Positions 57,217 through 64,000 of a stretch of 64,000 nucleotides of DNA are shown in pieces. Position numbers and translations under genes: made by a program. A model generated the notes under the pieces. It saw nothing but the letters and a program-made list of their open reading frames with translations, was not told where the DNA came from and ran no database searches. Position 1 is the first letter of the stretch. Every line of letters starts with the position of its first letter. This DNA is from a virus: positions 38,897 through 102,896 of IMG/VR virus record IMGVR_UViG_3300050821_002231, one strand, 5' to 3'.

Positions 57217-57408
57217 ATGGACAACGAAAAACTCATCGCACTTTGGGGAAGCGCCAAGAGCCAGTTGCTATGCGGCAAACTGATTCGCACTTGGGATTGC
57301 AGTCTGAGACCATGCCTCTGTACTGCCGATCACGAAGGCGGATGCAATCCGTTTTCTCCGACACCGAATCTGAGCGTTCGCAGGAAATCAGAAAAGGTGT
57401 GCGTTTAG
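57217..57408 (+). CDS. Small cysteine-containing protein
   Basis: 63 residues from ATG 57217 (MDNEKLIALWGSAKSQLLCGKLIRTWDC); cysteines in CSLRPCLCTADHEGGC suggest metal binding. An upstream ATG at 57193 is possible. Confidence 0.5.
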   Translation: MDNEKLIALWGSAKSQLLCGKLIRTWDCSLRPCLCTADHEGGCNPFSPTPNLSVRRKSEKVCV

Positions 57409-57414
57409 GCGGGA

Positions 57415-57597
57415 ATGTCGATGAATCCTGTTCTTGCCTGTGCCCATAAGCGGCAGTTCTCCAGTCAATCAGAATGCGATAAGTCAATTCGCGCAAACGC
57501 GAACTCTACACCCGGCTTGTGCAGCTACAAATGGAGCGTTTGCGGGCTGTGGCATAAGACGAGCAGAAGACGAAACGGAAAGAAAGTCCGGCGCTAG
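57415..57597 (+). CDS. Small basic hypothetical protein
   Basis: 60 residues; HKRQFSSQSECDKSIRANANSTPGLCSYKWSVCGLWHKTSRRRNGKKVRR reads as a compact Cys/His domain with a basic tail (conserved-looking W-x-CxxCxLWH-like ending). Nucleic-acid binding is plausible. Confidence 0.55.
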   Translation: MSMNPVLACAHKRQFSSQSECDKSIRANANSTPGLCSYKWSVCGLWHKTSRRRNGKKVRR

Positions 57598-57600
57598 CAA

Positions 57601-57990
57601 ATGATTGAGATTCACTTCAAATTTTTCAGGTCTCGCGGTGAAGCCCAAGAATACACGCGACGGTGGCGCAGGGCGCACAAAGGCAACCTTCCTAAACCGT
57701 TGCGAGGCCATCACGGTATCACTTTCGGCACCAGCGATTGGTTCAAGGAATGTGGCAGCAAAATCGGACATCGCAGCCTTCATTCTGCGATCCAGCAAAT
57801 CACAGAACTGAAACTAAAGCCAGCCATTCACAATACGGGTGGAGCATGGCTTACGGTGTATCTTTGTCGATGGTGCGAATGGTTTCATGTTGGGCACTCA
57901 ACCGAAAAGTGGGAACATGAACGAAGCACGGTCTATTCCGAGAAAGGAATGGATCATAAAGTATTTGCGCCAGACCTGTTTCTTCCCTGA
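57601..57990 (+). CDS. Hypothetical protein
   Basis: 129 residues. The last half (AWLTVYLCRWCEWFHVGHSTEKW) has a CxxC-W-x-HVGH motif that resembles the C-terminal motif of the preceding gene, suggesting shared ancestry. Its start lies three bases after the previous stop. Confidence 0.55.
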   Translation: MIEIHFKFFRSRGEAQEYTRRWRRAHKGNLPKPLRGHHGITFGTSDWFKECGSKIGHRSLHSAIQQITELKLKPAIHNTGGAWLTVYLCRWCEWFHVGHSTEKWEHERSTVYSEKGMDHKVFAPDLFLP

Positions 57991-58080
57991 GTGACCGCAT
58001 CGATTTTATCTATGCAATTCTCCTCGAATTGCAGTATGCTTAATCCCGTCTGGATTCCAGCATCGCGGAGAACAATCATC

Positions 58081-58623
58081 ATGGAGCCAAAGAAAGCAGT
58101 TGCCGCCCCACTTCCTGTCAAGTTCAATGTTTCAACGCACATCATCGGCCACGGCGAGAAAGCAAAATTCATTTTCCATCCCGTAGGTGCGGACGGCGTT
58201 GGCATAGCGTTGCCGATAGGTACAGACCCGGTCGCGTTCGAAGCCAGCGAACCAGAAGCCTTGCACTTGCAAACGGACACGACCGACATCACCGGCCTGA
58301 CGGTAATCGGCAAGCCAATGGTTCCAGGCGTTGAATTGGACGGGTTGACGGTGCATGGGCAAACGTTGCTTCCCGGCGCAGATGCTCCCATCGAAGGCAC
58401 ATCAGATCCAATCAACCTCGTATTCGGACCTATCGGAGCCCACGGCCACAAGCTGGAATTGCCAGAGACGGCAGAGCAGAAGGCCGCGAAGGACAAAGCG
58501 AAGAGTGCGGCCAAAGAGCGGTCTGAGAAAGCGCGTGCAGCGCGGAAGAAAGCTTCTGCGACTCCAGCGCCGTCGCCAGTCACGTCGGGCAAAGCTGTGG
58601 CACGGCTTCACGATCTAGAGTAA
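58081..58623 (+). CDS. Hypothetical beta protein with basic tail
   Basis: 180 residues from ATG 58081. A beta-rich body (FNVSTHIIGHGEKAKFIFHPVGADGVGIALPIGTDPVAFE) is followed by an alanine/lysine-rich helical tail (EQKAAKDKAKSAAKERSEKARAARKKASATPAP). It resembles small Ig-like phage proteins in layout. The tail could bind DNA. Confidence 0.6.
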   Translation: MEPKKAVAAPLPVKFNVSTHIIGHGEKAKFIFHPVGADGVGIALPIGTDPVAFEASEPEALHLQTDTTDITGLTVIGKPMVPGVELDGLTVHGQTLLPGADAPIEGTSDPINLVFGPIGAHGHKLELPETAEQKAAKDKAKSAAKERSEKARAARKKASATPAPSPVTSGKAVARLHDLE

Positions 58624-58629
58624 ATGACA

Positions 58630-58654
58630 AAACATTCCACCGGGTGGAGGGATT
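58630..58654 (+). repeat. Dispersed 25-bp near-palindrome, copy P9
   Basis: Core TCCACCGGGTGGA (58636-58648), then GGGATTGA, two bases before the GTG start at 58657. The GGTGGAGGGA arm lies where a ribosome site would be. Confidence 0.8.
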
Positions 58655-58656
58655 GA

Positions 58657-60036
58657 GTGGGCGGTCTCCAGTGGACAACTCTTGCCGCACTAACGGCGCA
58701 CAACACGTCGGCAAATCCTGCCTACAACAAAGCGAACTTTCCCGCAAACTTCACCGGCGAGTCAATGCTTAGCCAGTCAGGAACGATGGAGGCCGTTGAC
58801 TCCACAAAGTCAGATGACAGTTTCAACCCTGTCACTCCCTGCCACGTTTCCAAGCTCAGCGTGCATACTCTTTTCCCGAACTACAAAGGGAAGATCATCA
58901 GCCTTTGCGTACCGTACAACTACGGCGGGAATCATATAAATGTCGGGATTAACAATCTCACCGAGGCCCAGGCCGAAGCCGCGATGCTGAATGAGCAAAT
59001 GATCGGCGCAGACGGAATCACGATCGATTGGTACGGGCCGAACCGGGCAGAGGACACAATTAGTCTTTTGTGGAAAGCGCAGATTGAGGCAATGCAGAAC
59101 TTCACATTCGCGCTGATGATTGACACGAGTGGGGGATCGTACTCGACAACCGCGGAACTAATTGCCTATCTGGCCTATGCAAAGGCGACCTACTTCAGTT
59201 CGAAAGCGTACCGCACATACAACGGTTTGCCAATTCTTTATCTGTGGGGCAGTCCGGTGCCGGGAGTCAACTATCCGCAAGCACTTGCGACGGTAGGCCC
59301 GATGTATGTTATCGGGCAAGGTCCAAGCGCACTTGCATGGGTATATTGCAATGCGGGGTTCGATTGGGTGCAGCCGTATCTCAACGGTGTAGTCGCGGCC
59401 GACCCTTATAATCTCGAAGCGAAGCAGTCCTTCATCAATAACTACAAGGGCGCCGCGAAGGGTTGCGTGCTGGCGCTGTCATCGCGATTCAATGGAACGC
59501 TGACCAAGACGAAGGCATGGTCGGAAGGGAAAATGCTTCCAGGCAATTACGGCGGATGCTGGCTCAGTCAGGCTGCGCTCATCAACGCAAACCTGCTGCC
59601 GAACTTGGTTGAGATCATGCTGGCAACGGGCTGCGCGGGCGATTGGGAAGAAGGGACACAACTGGCCGGCGGAATTGACAACGGAATTACGGTCAATGCT
59701 TCGCTCAATGGTTCGATGCTGAGTTGGACGGTCTCAGGCGGTCTGGGTAACGAGTCCACAATCAGTAAGTATATGATTTTGGCGCAAATGGTTGGAGAAG
59801 TTCCGAACGACACAGCAATTATCGCAACGCAAACTCTCGGCTGGCCAAAATCTTTGGACCTGAGCACAGTGAGCGGATTGCCTCCAGGAAATTATCAGCT
59901 CTATGTGTACGCGGTCGGAATGCCTTGTGTGAGAAACCAAATTAGCGCACCGATACCCTACACGGTTGCATCGCAGAGCATGACCGGGACTTTTACAGGA
60001 ACGTTTGTTGGGACTTTCACGCCAAGCGGAAGCTAG
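58657..60036 (+). CDS. Glycoside-hydrolase-like protein (GH71/GH99-like)
   Basis: 459 residues from GTG 58657. The pattern LNEQMIGADGITIDWYGP, LMIDTSGGSYSTTAELIAYLAYAKATYF and NGLPILYLWG, with a later CAGDWEEGTQ, resembles GH71/GH99-type TIM barrels, in which an acidic residue follows GADG(I/F). The last 130 residues form an Ig-like domain with FTGTFVGTFTPSGS at the end. No signal peptide. Polysaccharide capsule or wall degradation is likely; substrate unknown. Confidence 0.6.
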   Translation: MGGLQWTTLAALTAHNTSANPAYNKANFPANFTGESMLSQSGTMEAVDSTKSDDSFNPVTPCHVSKLSVHTLFPNYKGKIISLCVPYNYGGNHINVGINNLTEAQAEAAMLNEQMIGADGITIDWYGPNRAEDTISLLWKAQIEAMQNFTFALMIDTSGGSYSTTAELIAYLAYAKATYFSSKAYRTYNGLPILYLWGSPVPGVNYPQALATVGPMYVIGQGPSALAWVYCNAGFDWVQPYLNGVVAADPYNLEAKQSFINNYKGAAKGCVLALSSRFNGTLTKTKAWSEGKMLPGNYGGCWLSQAALINANLLPNLVEIMLATGCAGDWEEGTQLAGGIDNGITVNASLNGSMLSWTVSGGLGNESTISKYMILAQMVGEVPNDTAIIATQTLGWPKSLDLSTVSGLPPGNYQLYVYAVGMPCVRNQISAPIPYTVASQSMTGTFTGTFVGTFTPSGS

Positions 60037-60039
60037 ACG

Positions 60040-60222
60040 ATGAGTCGCGAACTTATTATGTTTCTTCTCAATACGCTTGTACTGGTTCTCATCTCAGCAT
60101 CCTTCGTCATTGGGATATATCGACCGAATCCCTATCGGATAGGTCGCTGGCTCCTACGGGCCAACATGGCCATGTGGGTTGTCATCTGGATTATCGGTCT
60201 GACAAAACTGCTGCACCGATGA
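60040..60222 (+). CDS. Small membrane protein
   Basis: 60 residues with two transmembrane helices (IMFLLNTLVLVLISASFVIGIY; ANMAMWVVIWIIGLTKLL). It begins four bases after the glycoside hydrolase. Could aid export of its neighbour or act as a holin. Confidence 0.6.
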   Translation: MSRELIMFLLNTLVLVLISASFVIGIYRPNPYRIGRWLLRANMAMWVVIWIIGLTKLLHR

Positions 60223-60302
60223 ACCGTTACTAAAGTCCACTCTCCTCTCGTACTCTTTCCCCTCGCACTTAAGCGCGCCATACTTGCGTCATGGAGGAAT
60301 CA

Positions 60303-60470
60303 ATGGAAAACCGATGGTTGGAAGAGGGGCTTGCGGCTGAGATTGCAAGACTCTGGCAGATGGTGGATGGGTCGGCGAATTCACCTGCTATCGACAATCG
60401 CTGCGATGATATAATTCGCACGCATGACTCCCGCCGAGATCGTCAAAACTTTACAACGCTACCGCTTTAG
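60303..60470 (+). CDS. Possible small protein
   Basis: 55 residues from ATG 60303 after GGAGGAATCA (or 59 from ATG 60291): MENRWLEEGLAAEIARLWQMVDG... It overlaps the nuclease gene by 47 nt. The start and first half look protein-like. Confidence 0.4.
   Translation: MENRWLEEGLAAEIARLWQMVDGSANSPAIDNRCDDIIRTHDSRRDRQNFTTLPL
60410..60415 (+). promoter_or_regulatory. Perfect TATAAT -10 box, possible leaderless promoter
   Basis: TATAAT lies 8 nt before the ATG at 60424. No good -35 element is seen (best is TCGACA at 60391 with a 13-nt spacer). It would give a leaderless mRNA for the nuclease-helicase pair. Confidence 0.4.
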
Positions 60471-60777
60471 TTGCGCAACGGAAGATGAGTTGCAACGCGG
60501 CATCGCGAAAGTTCTCGGTGACGATTCGTGGCAGCGAGAAGTCAGTTTGACGCCGATGGATCGACCTGATTTCTTCTCGGAACCGGATGGCATTGTTATC
60601 GAAGTCAAGATTAAAGGCTCGGTCGGTAACGCCCTTCGCCAACTCGAACGTTATGCAAAACACCCCGCAGTTAAAGGAATCGTATTTGTCACAACCCGCT
60701 CTGTGCAGGCACTACAGATGCCCGGCACTCTTCAAGGAAAGCCTCTCGCAGTCTGTTACCTCAAATCATTATGCTGA
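60424..60777 (+). CDS. PD-(D/E)XK nuclease
   Basis: 117 residues. EDELQRGIAKVL, then DRPDFF...GIVIEVKIKGSVGNALRQLERYA and KGIVFVTTR: the Asp, the E-x-K (EVK) and the following Gln helix make a complete restriction-type nuclease core. It overlaps the helicase gene by 7 nt, so the two products probably act together, as in other phage nuclease/SNF2 pairs in recombination or replication fork processing. Confidence 0.85.
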   Translation: MTPAEIVKTLQRYRFSCATEDELQRGIAKVLGDDSWQREVSLTPMDRPDFFSEPDGIVIEVKIKGSVGNALRQLERYAKHPAVKGIVFVTTRSVQALQMPGTLQGKPLAVCYLKSLC

Positions 60778-62456
60778 AAGCGAAAGTGCAAGACCCGCAC
60801 GGTGTCGTGTCGTTCTGGGACGATGGCAACTGCTGGCTGATTAAAACCAAGCCGCACATCGCGCTCCGCATGAAGCGCATCTTCCCGAAGATCAATCCAG
60901 GCGAACAGGGAATCTTGCGCCTCTCGGATACGCCAGAGAACTGCCGCGACCTCGAATGGTTTCTCGAACGGTACCCGCATGATTGCCCCTACGTTCACAT
61001 GCTGCGGAGCCGTGCGAAGATGCACCGCGAGGCTGAGGCGGTCATCGCGAGCTTGATGAAAGCCACGCCAACGAATGGGCGTGTGAAAGAGTTCAAGATG
61101 GCGAAGCCTCCGCGCGATTATCAAGTACAACTTGCGGACTTGCTAAAAGCTTCGGGCGGATTGCTGTGCGCGGACGATGTCGGCCTCGGAAAGTCGGTAA
61201 GTGCTATCACCGCATTCGTTGATCCGACGCTACAACCGGCGCTTGTGGTTTGCCTCGCACATCTCCCGCTCCAATGGCGTAACTTTATCCGCGAGTTTGC
61301 GCCACACTTGCGCGTCCACATTCTCAGCAAGGGAACCCCGTATAACTTCAAAGACAAGTGGGGCGACCTCCCAGACGTGATTATCAGCAGTTATGGAAAG
61401 ATGCGAGATTGGGCCGAAACGCTATCGGCCATCATCAAGAGTGTAGTGTGGGACGAAGCCCAAGAATTGCGGCATGAAGATACGCAACGGTATGCAGCGG
61501 CCCGTGTTATCGCCGATGCAGCCCCATACAGACTAGCTCTAACCGCGACTCCAATCTACAACTTTGGAATTGAAATGTTCAATGTAATGCGCTGCGTGAA
61601 GCCAGAGGCGCTGGGAAGCCGCGACGAGTTCGTAACCGAGTGGTGTGCGGGAGATGCGATCCGCGACCCACGTGCCTTCGGAGAATATCTTCGATCTGCC
61701 GGCCTCATGCTTCGTCGCACACGAGCCGATGTTAAGCGCGAACTGCCGCCATGCTCGTCCATCGTGCATTCGATCGAATGTGACGAGAAGGCATTAGAGG
61801 CAGGTATCTCCGGGTGTGACGAACTGGCGAACATCATTGTGAGTCGCAGTGAGTTGTACCGCGGACAGAAGATGCAGGCAGCGGCCGAGTTTGACATGCG
61901 AATGCGACAGGCTACGGGCATCGCAAAGGCTGGCTATGTTGCGGAGTTTGTGAGGATGCTAGTCGAGGGTGGACAAAAGGTCGCGCTATTCGGCTGGCAT
62001 CGTGCCGTCTATGCAATCTGGATGAAGAGATTAGAAGATCTGAATCCAGTGATGTATACCGGAAGCGAGAGTCCCACCCAAAAGAATGCCGCGAAAGAAC
62101 GATTCGTTAGTGGAGATTCAAAAGCCATCTTGATAAGTTTACGCGCTGGCGCCGGATTAGATGGATTGCAGAAGGCGTGCAGCACTGTTGTCTTTGGTGA
62201 ACTGGATTGGAGTCCGGGCGTACATTACCAGAACTCTGGACGTATAGCACGCGACGGGCAAGAGAATCCCGTGTTCTCTTACTATTTGGTCTGCGATTAC
62301 GGCTCAGACCCTATCATCTCCGACACTCTTGGAATCAAGCGGCAGCAAAGTGAAGGCATCCTAAATCCAGCGGCGGACATTATCGAAGGTCTGCAAATTG
62401 ATCCTGAGCACGTAAAAAAGCTTGCAGAGGCTTATCTACTACGAAAACGCCGTTGA
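60771..62456 (+). CDS. SNF2-family DNA helicase/translocase
   Basis: 561 residues. Motif I CADDVGLGKSVSAITAF, motif Ia VVCLAHLPLQWRN, motif II WDEAQEL, motif III LALTATPIYN, and C-terminal motifs ISLRAGAGLDGLQKACSTVVFGELDWSPGVHYQNSGRIARDGQ are all intact. The N-terminal 110 residues are an accessory domain. It moves on double-stranded DNA using ATP. The stop codon forms part of the -35 box of operator promoter site 5. Confidence 0.93.
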   Translation: MLKAKVQDPHGVVSFWDDGNCWLIKTKPHIALRMKRIFPKINPGEQGILRLSDTPENCRDLEWFLERYPHDCPYVHMLRSRAKMHREAEAVIASLMKATPTNGRVKEFKMAKPPRDYQVQLADLLKASGGLLCADDVGLGKSVSAITAFVDPTLQPALVVCLAHLPLQWRNFIREFAPHLRVHILSKGTPYNFKDKWGDLPDVIISSYGKMRDWAETLSAIIKSVVWDEAQELRHEDTQRYAAARVIADAAPYRLALTATPIYNFGIEMFNVMRCVKPEALGSRDEFVTEWCAGDAIRDPRAFGEYLRSAGLMLRRTRADVKRELPPCSSIVHSIECDEKALEAGISGCDELANIIVSRSELYRGQKMQAAAEFDMRMRQATGIAKAGYVAEFVRMLVEGGQKVALFGWHRAVYAIWMKRLEDLNPVMYTGSESPTQKNAAKERFVSGDSKAILISLRAGAGLDGLQKACSTVVFGELDWSPGVHYQNSGRIARDGQENPVFSYYLVCDYGSDPIISDTLGIKRQQSEGILNPAADIIEGLQIDPEHVKKLAEAYLLRKRR

Positions 62457-62481
62457 CTCTTTCACTAGTATTGCTTTACGC
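62453..62481 (+). promoter_or_regulatory. Promoter with operator (site 5), nearly leaderless
   Basis: TTGACT (62453-62458), 17-nt spacer, TTACGC (62476-62481). TTCACTAGTATT (62461-62472) fills the spacer. The ATG at 62490 lies 9 nt after the -10 box, so the mRNA would start at or next to the start codon. Confidence 0.75.
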
Positions 62482-62489
62482 TTGAGGTC

Positions 62490-62816
62490 ATGAGTAAGTC
62501 TCGTCTACCCAACGGTCCTGGCCCACGCGCCAAGCGGACTGGCACGCCTGTTAAGAATGGCAAAGGGATACCTGTATGGTCGTATCCCAGAGAGAAAACT
62601 AGAGCCTGTTTGGTGAAAGCGTCCGAGAGGGCAGGGCAGAGCCTTGGAGCGTTCTTGATCTTGGCAGGCTTGGAAAAAATCGCACGGATGAAGATGCAGG
62701 CCGATGGAGAAACGGTGCTAGCGTTGGCCGACATGGAAACCGCAGTGCAAAAGCTGATCCCCGAAGAGGAGTATGCGGAGTTGCTGCGGAAGCGCGGAGG
62801 GAAGGGTGGAAAGTGA
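62490..62816 (+). CDS. Putative ribbon-helix-helix-like regulator
   Basis: 108 residues. A basic, proline-rich N-terminus precedes REKTRACLVKASERAGQSLGAFLILAGLEKIARM, a spacing like DUF1778/RHH antitoxin-like DNA-binding folds. Under operator promoter site 5, it is a candidate for the protein that reads the operators. No toxin partner is evident. Confidence 0.5.
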   Translation: MSKSRLPNGPGPRAKRTGTPVKNGKGIPVWSYPREKTRACLVKASERAGQSLGAFLILAGLEKIARMKMQADGETVLALADMETAVQKLIPEEEYAELLRKRGGKGGK

Positions 62817-62926
62817 AAATCGGCCGCGCGACTGAGATACTATTCGGCATTGGAATCTTGGTCGCAGTGATATACGTTTGGGTTGTGAAATTCATCTCAC
62901 CCTGTTGCTATCATCACTTTCGATGA
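62813..62926 (+). CDS. Tiny membrane protein
   Basis: 37 residues from GTG 62813 (GTGA overlap), one transmembrane helix (ILFGIGILVAVIYVWVVKF). Its stop overlaps the next ATG at 62923. Confidence 0.5.
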   Translation: MKIGRATEILFGIGILVAVIYVWVVKFISPCCYHHFR

Positions 62927-63201
62927 CACCCGACGAGCAAATCCTGCAAACAATCATCACGGAGCGCGGCTACTTGGTCGGATGCACGGACTATAACTTG
63001 GTTGTTGGTCAAGAGATAAGATTTTTATGGGATTGGGATAATCTTCCGCTTCATGTTAACCAACCATTTCGAGTCATTCGGCAGACCGATAAAACTGATT
63101 TCGCGATACAGGCTGCGCTTATTGAGCACCACTGGCCGGACATGAATTGCGAAGGAGATCGGTGCGATGGGGAAAAGTTCTACCGGATCGGAACGGACTG
63201 A
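62923..63201 (+). CDS. Small hypothetical protein
   Basis: 92 residues from ATG 62923 (MTPDEQILQTIITERGYLVGCTDYNLVVGQEIRF). It has acidic and aromatic segments and a C-terminal CEGDRCDGEKFYRI. Coupled to the membrane peptide before it. Confidence 0.6.
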   Translation: MTPDEQILQTIITERGYLVGCTDYNLVVGQEIRFLWDWDNLPLHVNQPFRVIRQTDKTDFAIQAALIEHHWPDMNCEGDRCDGEKFYRIGTD

Positions 63202-63203
63202 GA

Positions 63204-63416
63204 ATGGCGCAGAGCAAGGAGCGCACCCGCCAAGCTGCCGCACAATTCATTCGTGACCTCAACGATGACCTCCGAACAATCAAGCGAATCCAGCAAGACG
63301 TAGACGCTCTACTTGATGCTGGGAACGAAGGTTCTCATGGCTCATGTCTGCTCGAAGCCATAGCCAGCCTCTTGGAAGATGTCAGCGACGATTACCGCGC
63401 CACGCGAGATTCCTAG
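63204..63416 (+). CDS. Small helical protein
   Basis: 70 residues from ATG 63204 (MAQSKERTRQAAAQFIRDLNDDLRTIKRIQQDVDALLDAG), helical throughout. Two bases after the previous stop. Unknown. Confidence 0.55.
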   Translation: MAQSKERTRQAAAQFIRDLNDDLRTIKRIQQDVDALLDAGNEGSHGSCLLEAIASLLEDVSDDYRATRDS

Positions 63417-63459
63417 CAGAAGATCAAAGAGACAGGCGTCATCGGGAAGGAATAGTTCC

Positions 63460-63484
63460 AATCCTTCCACCGGGTGGAGACAAT
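63460..63484 (+). repeat. Dispersed 25-bp near-palindrome, copy P10
   Basis: Core TCCACCGGGTGGA (63466-63478) with AATCC on the left and a diverged right arm (GACAATG). It is directly upstream of operator promoter site 6. Confidence 0.8.
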
Positions 63485-63489
63485 GCCTC

Positions 63490-63518
63490 TTGACTGATTC
63501 ACTAGTATTCTGTATGCT
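63490..63518 (+). promoter_or_regulatory. Promoter with operator (site 6), nearly leaderless
   Basis: TTGACT (63490-63495), 17-nt spacer, TATGCT (63513-63518). The spacer holds the complete word GATTCACTAGTATT (63496-63509). The ATG at 63526 is 8 nt after the -10 box. Confidence 0.8.
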
Positions 63519-63525
63519 CCTTGGC

Positions 63526-63993
63526 ATGAAGATACAGAAGTTCTGGATATTTCAAGGCGAAGCGGGATTGTACGCATCTTCCCTTCCTCCGCGTAATCCT
63601 CGGGTTGACTTTGAAACTGAGCGAGAGCGGTGGGTAAGAGAGAGACAACAAAATGCCTTGTGGGTTACTGAAGCGCAGAATGCCGAACAGGCGCTAGCCA
63701 AATACAATGAATACGCGGCCCAGCATCCTGTCATAATCGCGTACTTGTCCGAATGGAGGGCATCTCGCTATAAACGGCTCGTTCTCTTTCTCCAATGCCC
63801 GATTGTCTGCCGCCTGTTCAAAATCGAGAGGTCGAGAAAATTCTTCGCACGCGAAGCCGAGAAGGTTGAGAGCGGCGGAGATGTCACCACTTTTACCGCT
63901 AGGGAATTCCGCGATTTAGAGCGGCACTGTCTTGAAATCGAGAGCAAACTTCTAACATATGTCAGATTAGACGGAGATTCTTTGCGTGCGTGA
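63526..63993 (+). CDS. Hypothetical operator-controlled protein
   Basis: 155 residues from ATG 63526 (MKIQKFWIFQGEAGLYASSLPPRNPR). The frame is open upstream but that part contains the promoter. A helical middle (WVRERQQNALWVTEAQNAEQALAKYNEYAAQ) and a basic segment precede a charged C-terminus. Family not recognised. It ends 8 bases before the end of the window. Confidence 0.65.
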   Translation: MKIQKFWIFQGEAGLYASSLPPRNPRVDFETERERWVRERQQNALWVTEAQNAEQALAKYNEYAAQHPVIIAYLSEWRASRYKRLVLFLQCPIVCRLFKIERSRKFFAREAEKVESGGDVTTFTAREFRDLERHCLEIESKLLTYVRLDGDSLRA

Positions 63994-64000
63994 AGCGACC

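Noticed and set aside
1-64000. Integrase, excisionase or CI-type repressor
   Set aside because: No tyrosine or serine integrase motifs and no classical repressor were recognised; the IS110-like protein is not a standard phage integrase. Lysogeny is therefore left open.

Overview
The window reads as most of the genome of a tailed double-stranded DNA phage (or a complete prophage-like segment) with long-tailed, siphovirus-type morphology. Every supportable gene is on the + strand, packed with 1-4 base ATGA/GTGA/TGATG overlaps. It carries a full set of head, packaging and tail genes. The host cannot be read directly. Moderately high GC, several exported proteins with clear Sec, lipoprotein or Tat-like signals, and soil-type glycoside hydrolases suggest a Gram-negative soil bacterium, and Acidobacteriota is my best guess (inference only).

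Layout. 1-3.6 kb: an acyl carrier protein, a nuclease-like protein, and an unusual island in which an IS110/IS116-like transposase gene sits between two clusters of variable-stem, 30-nt-loop hairpins. 3.6-18.7 kb: an accessory/early region of many small genes (AAA+ ATPase, beta-clamp-like protein, cold-shock protein, TadE-like protein, zinc-ribbon proteins) with three visibly decayed genes. 18.7-34.8 kb: packaging and head genes. These are terminase small and large subunits, a secreted glycoside hydrolase, an HTH protein, an intein-bearing portal, a MuF-like head protein fused to a 2H phosphoesterase domain, a PAS protein, a protease/scaffold and the major capsid protein. 34.9-52.7 kb: an HNH endonuclease insertion, connector and tail-completion genes, three consecutive proteins with signal peptides, tail tube, tail chaperones with a frameshift, tape measure, and a gene-transfer-agent-like tail-tip module with a second acyl-carrier-like gene inside it. 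52.7-56.1 kb: lysis-type genes (SleB-like hydrolase, membrane proteins). 56.2-64 kb: small genes, a GH71/GH99-like protein, a PD-(D/E)XK nuclease + SNF2 helicase pair, and more small regulated genes.

Regulation is the most striking aspect. Six promoters share a 14-bp operator-like word, GATTCACTAGTATT, placed in or beside the -35/-10 spacer. Four drive leaders with mutually exclusive hairpins or an attenuator, and two are nearly leaderless. Separately, ten copies of a 25-bp near-palindrome centred on CCACC(C/G)GGTGG lie at gene junctions in one orientation. No integrase, repressor or DNA polymerase was recognised, so lysogeny and replication type are undecided. All functional names are from reading motifs by eye, without database searches.
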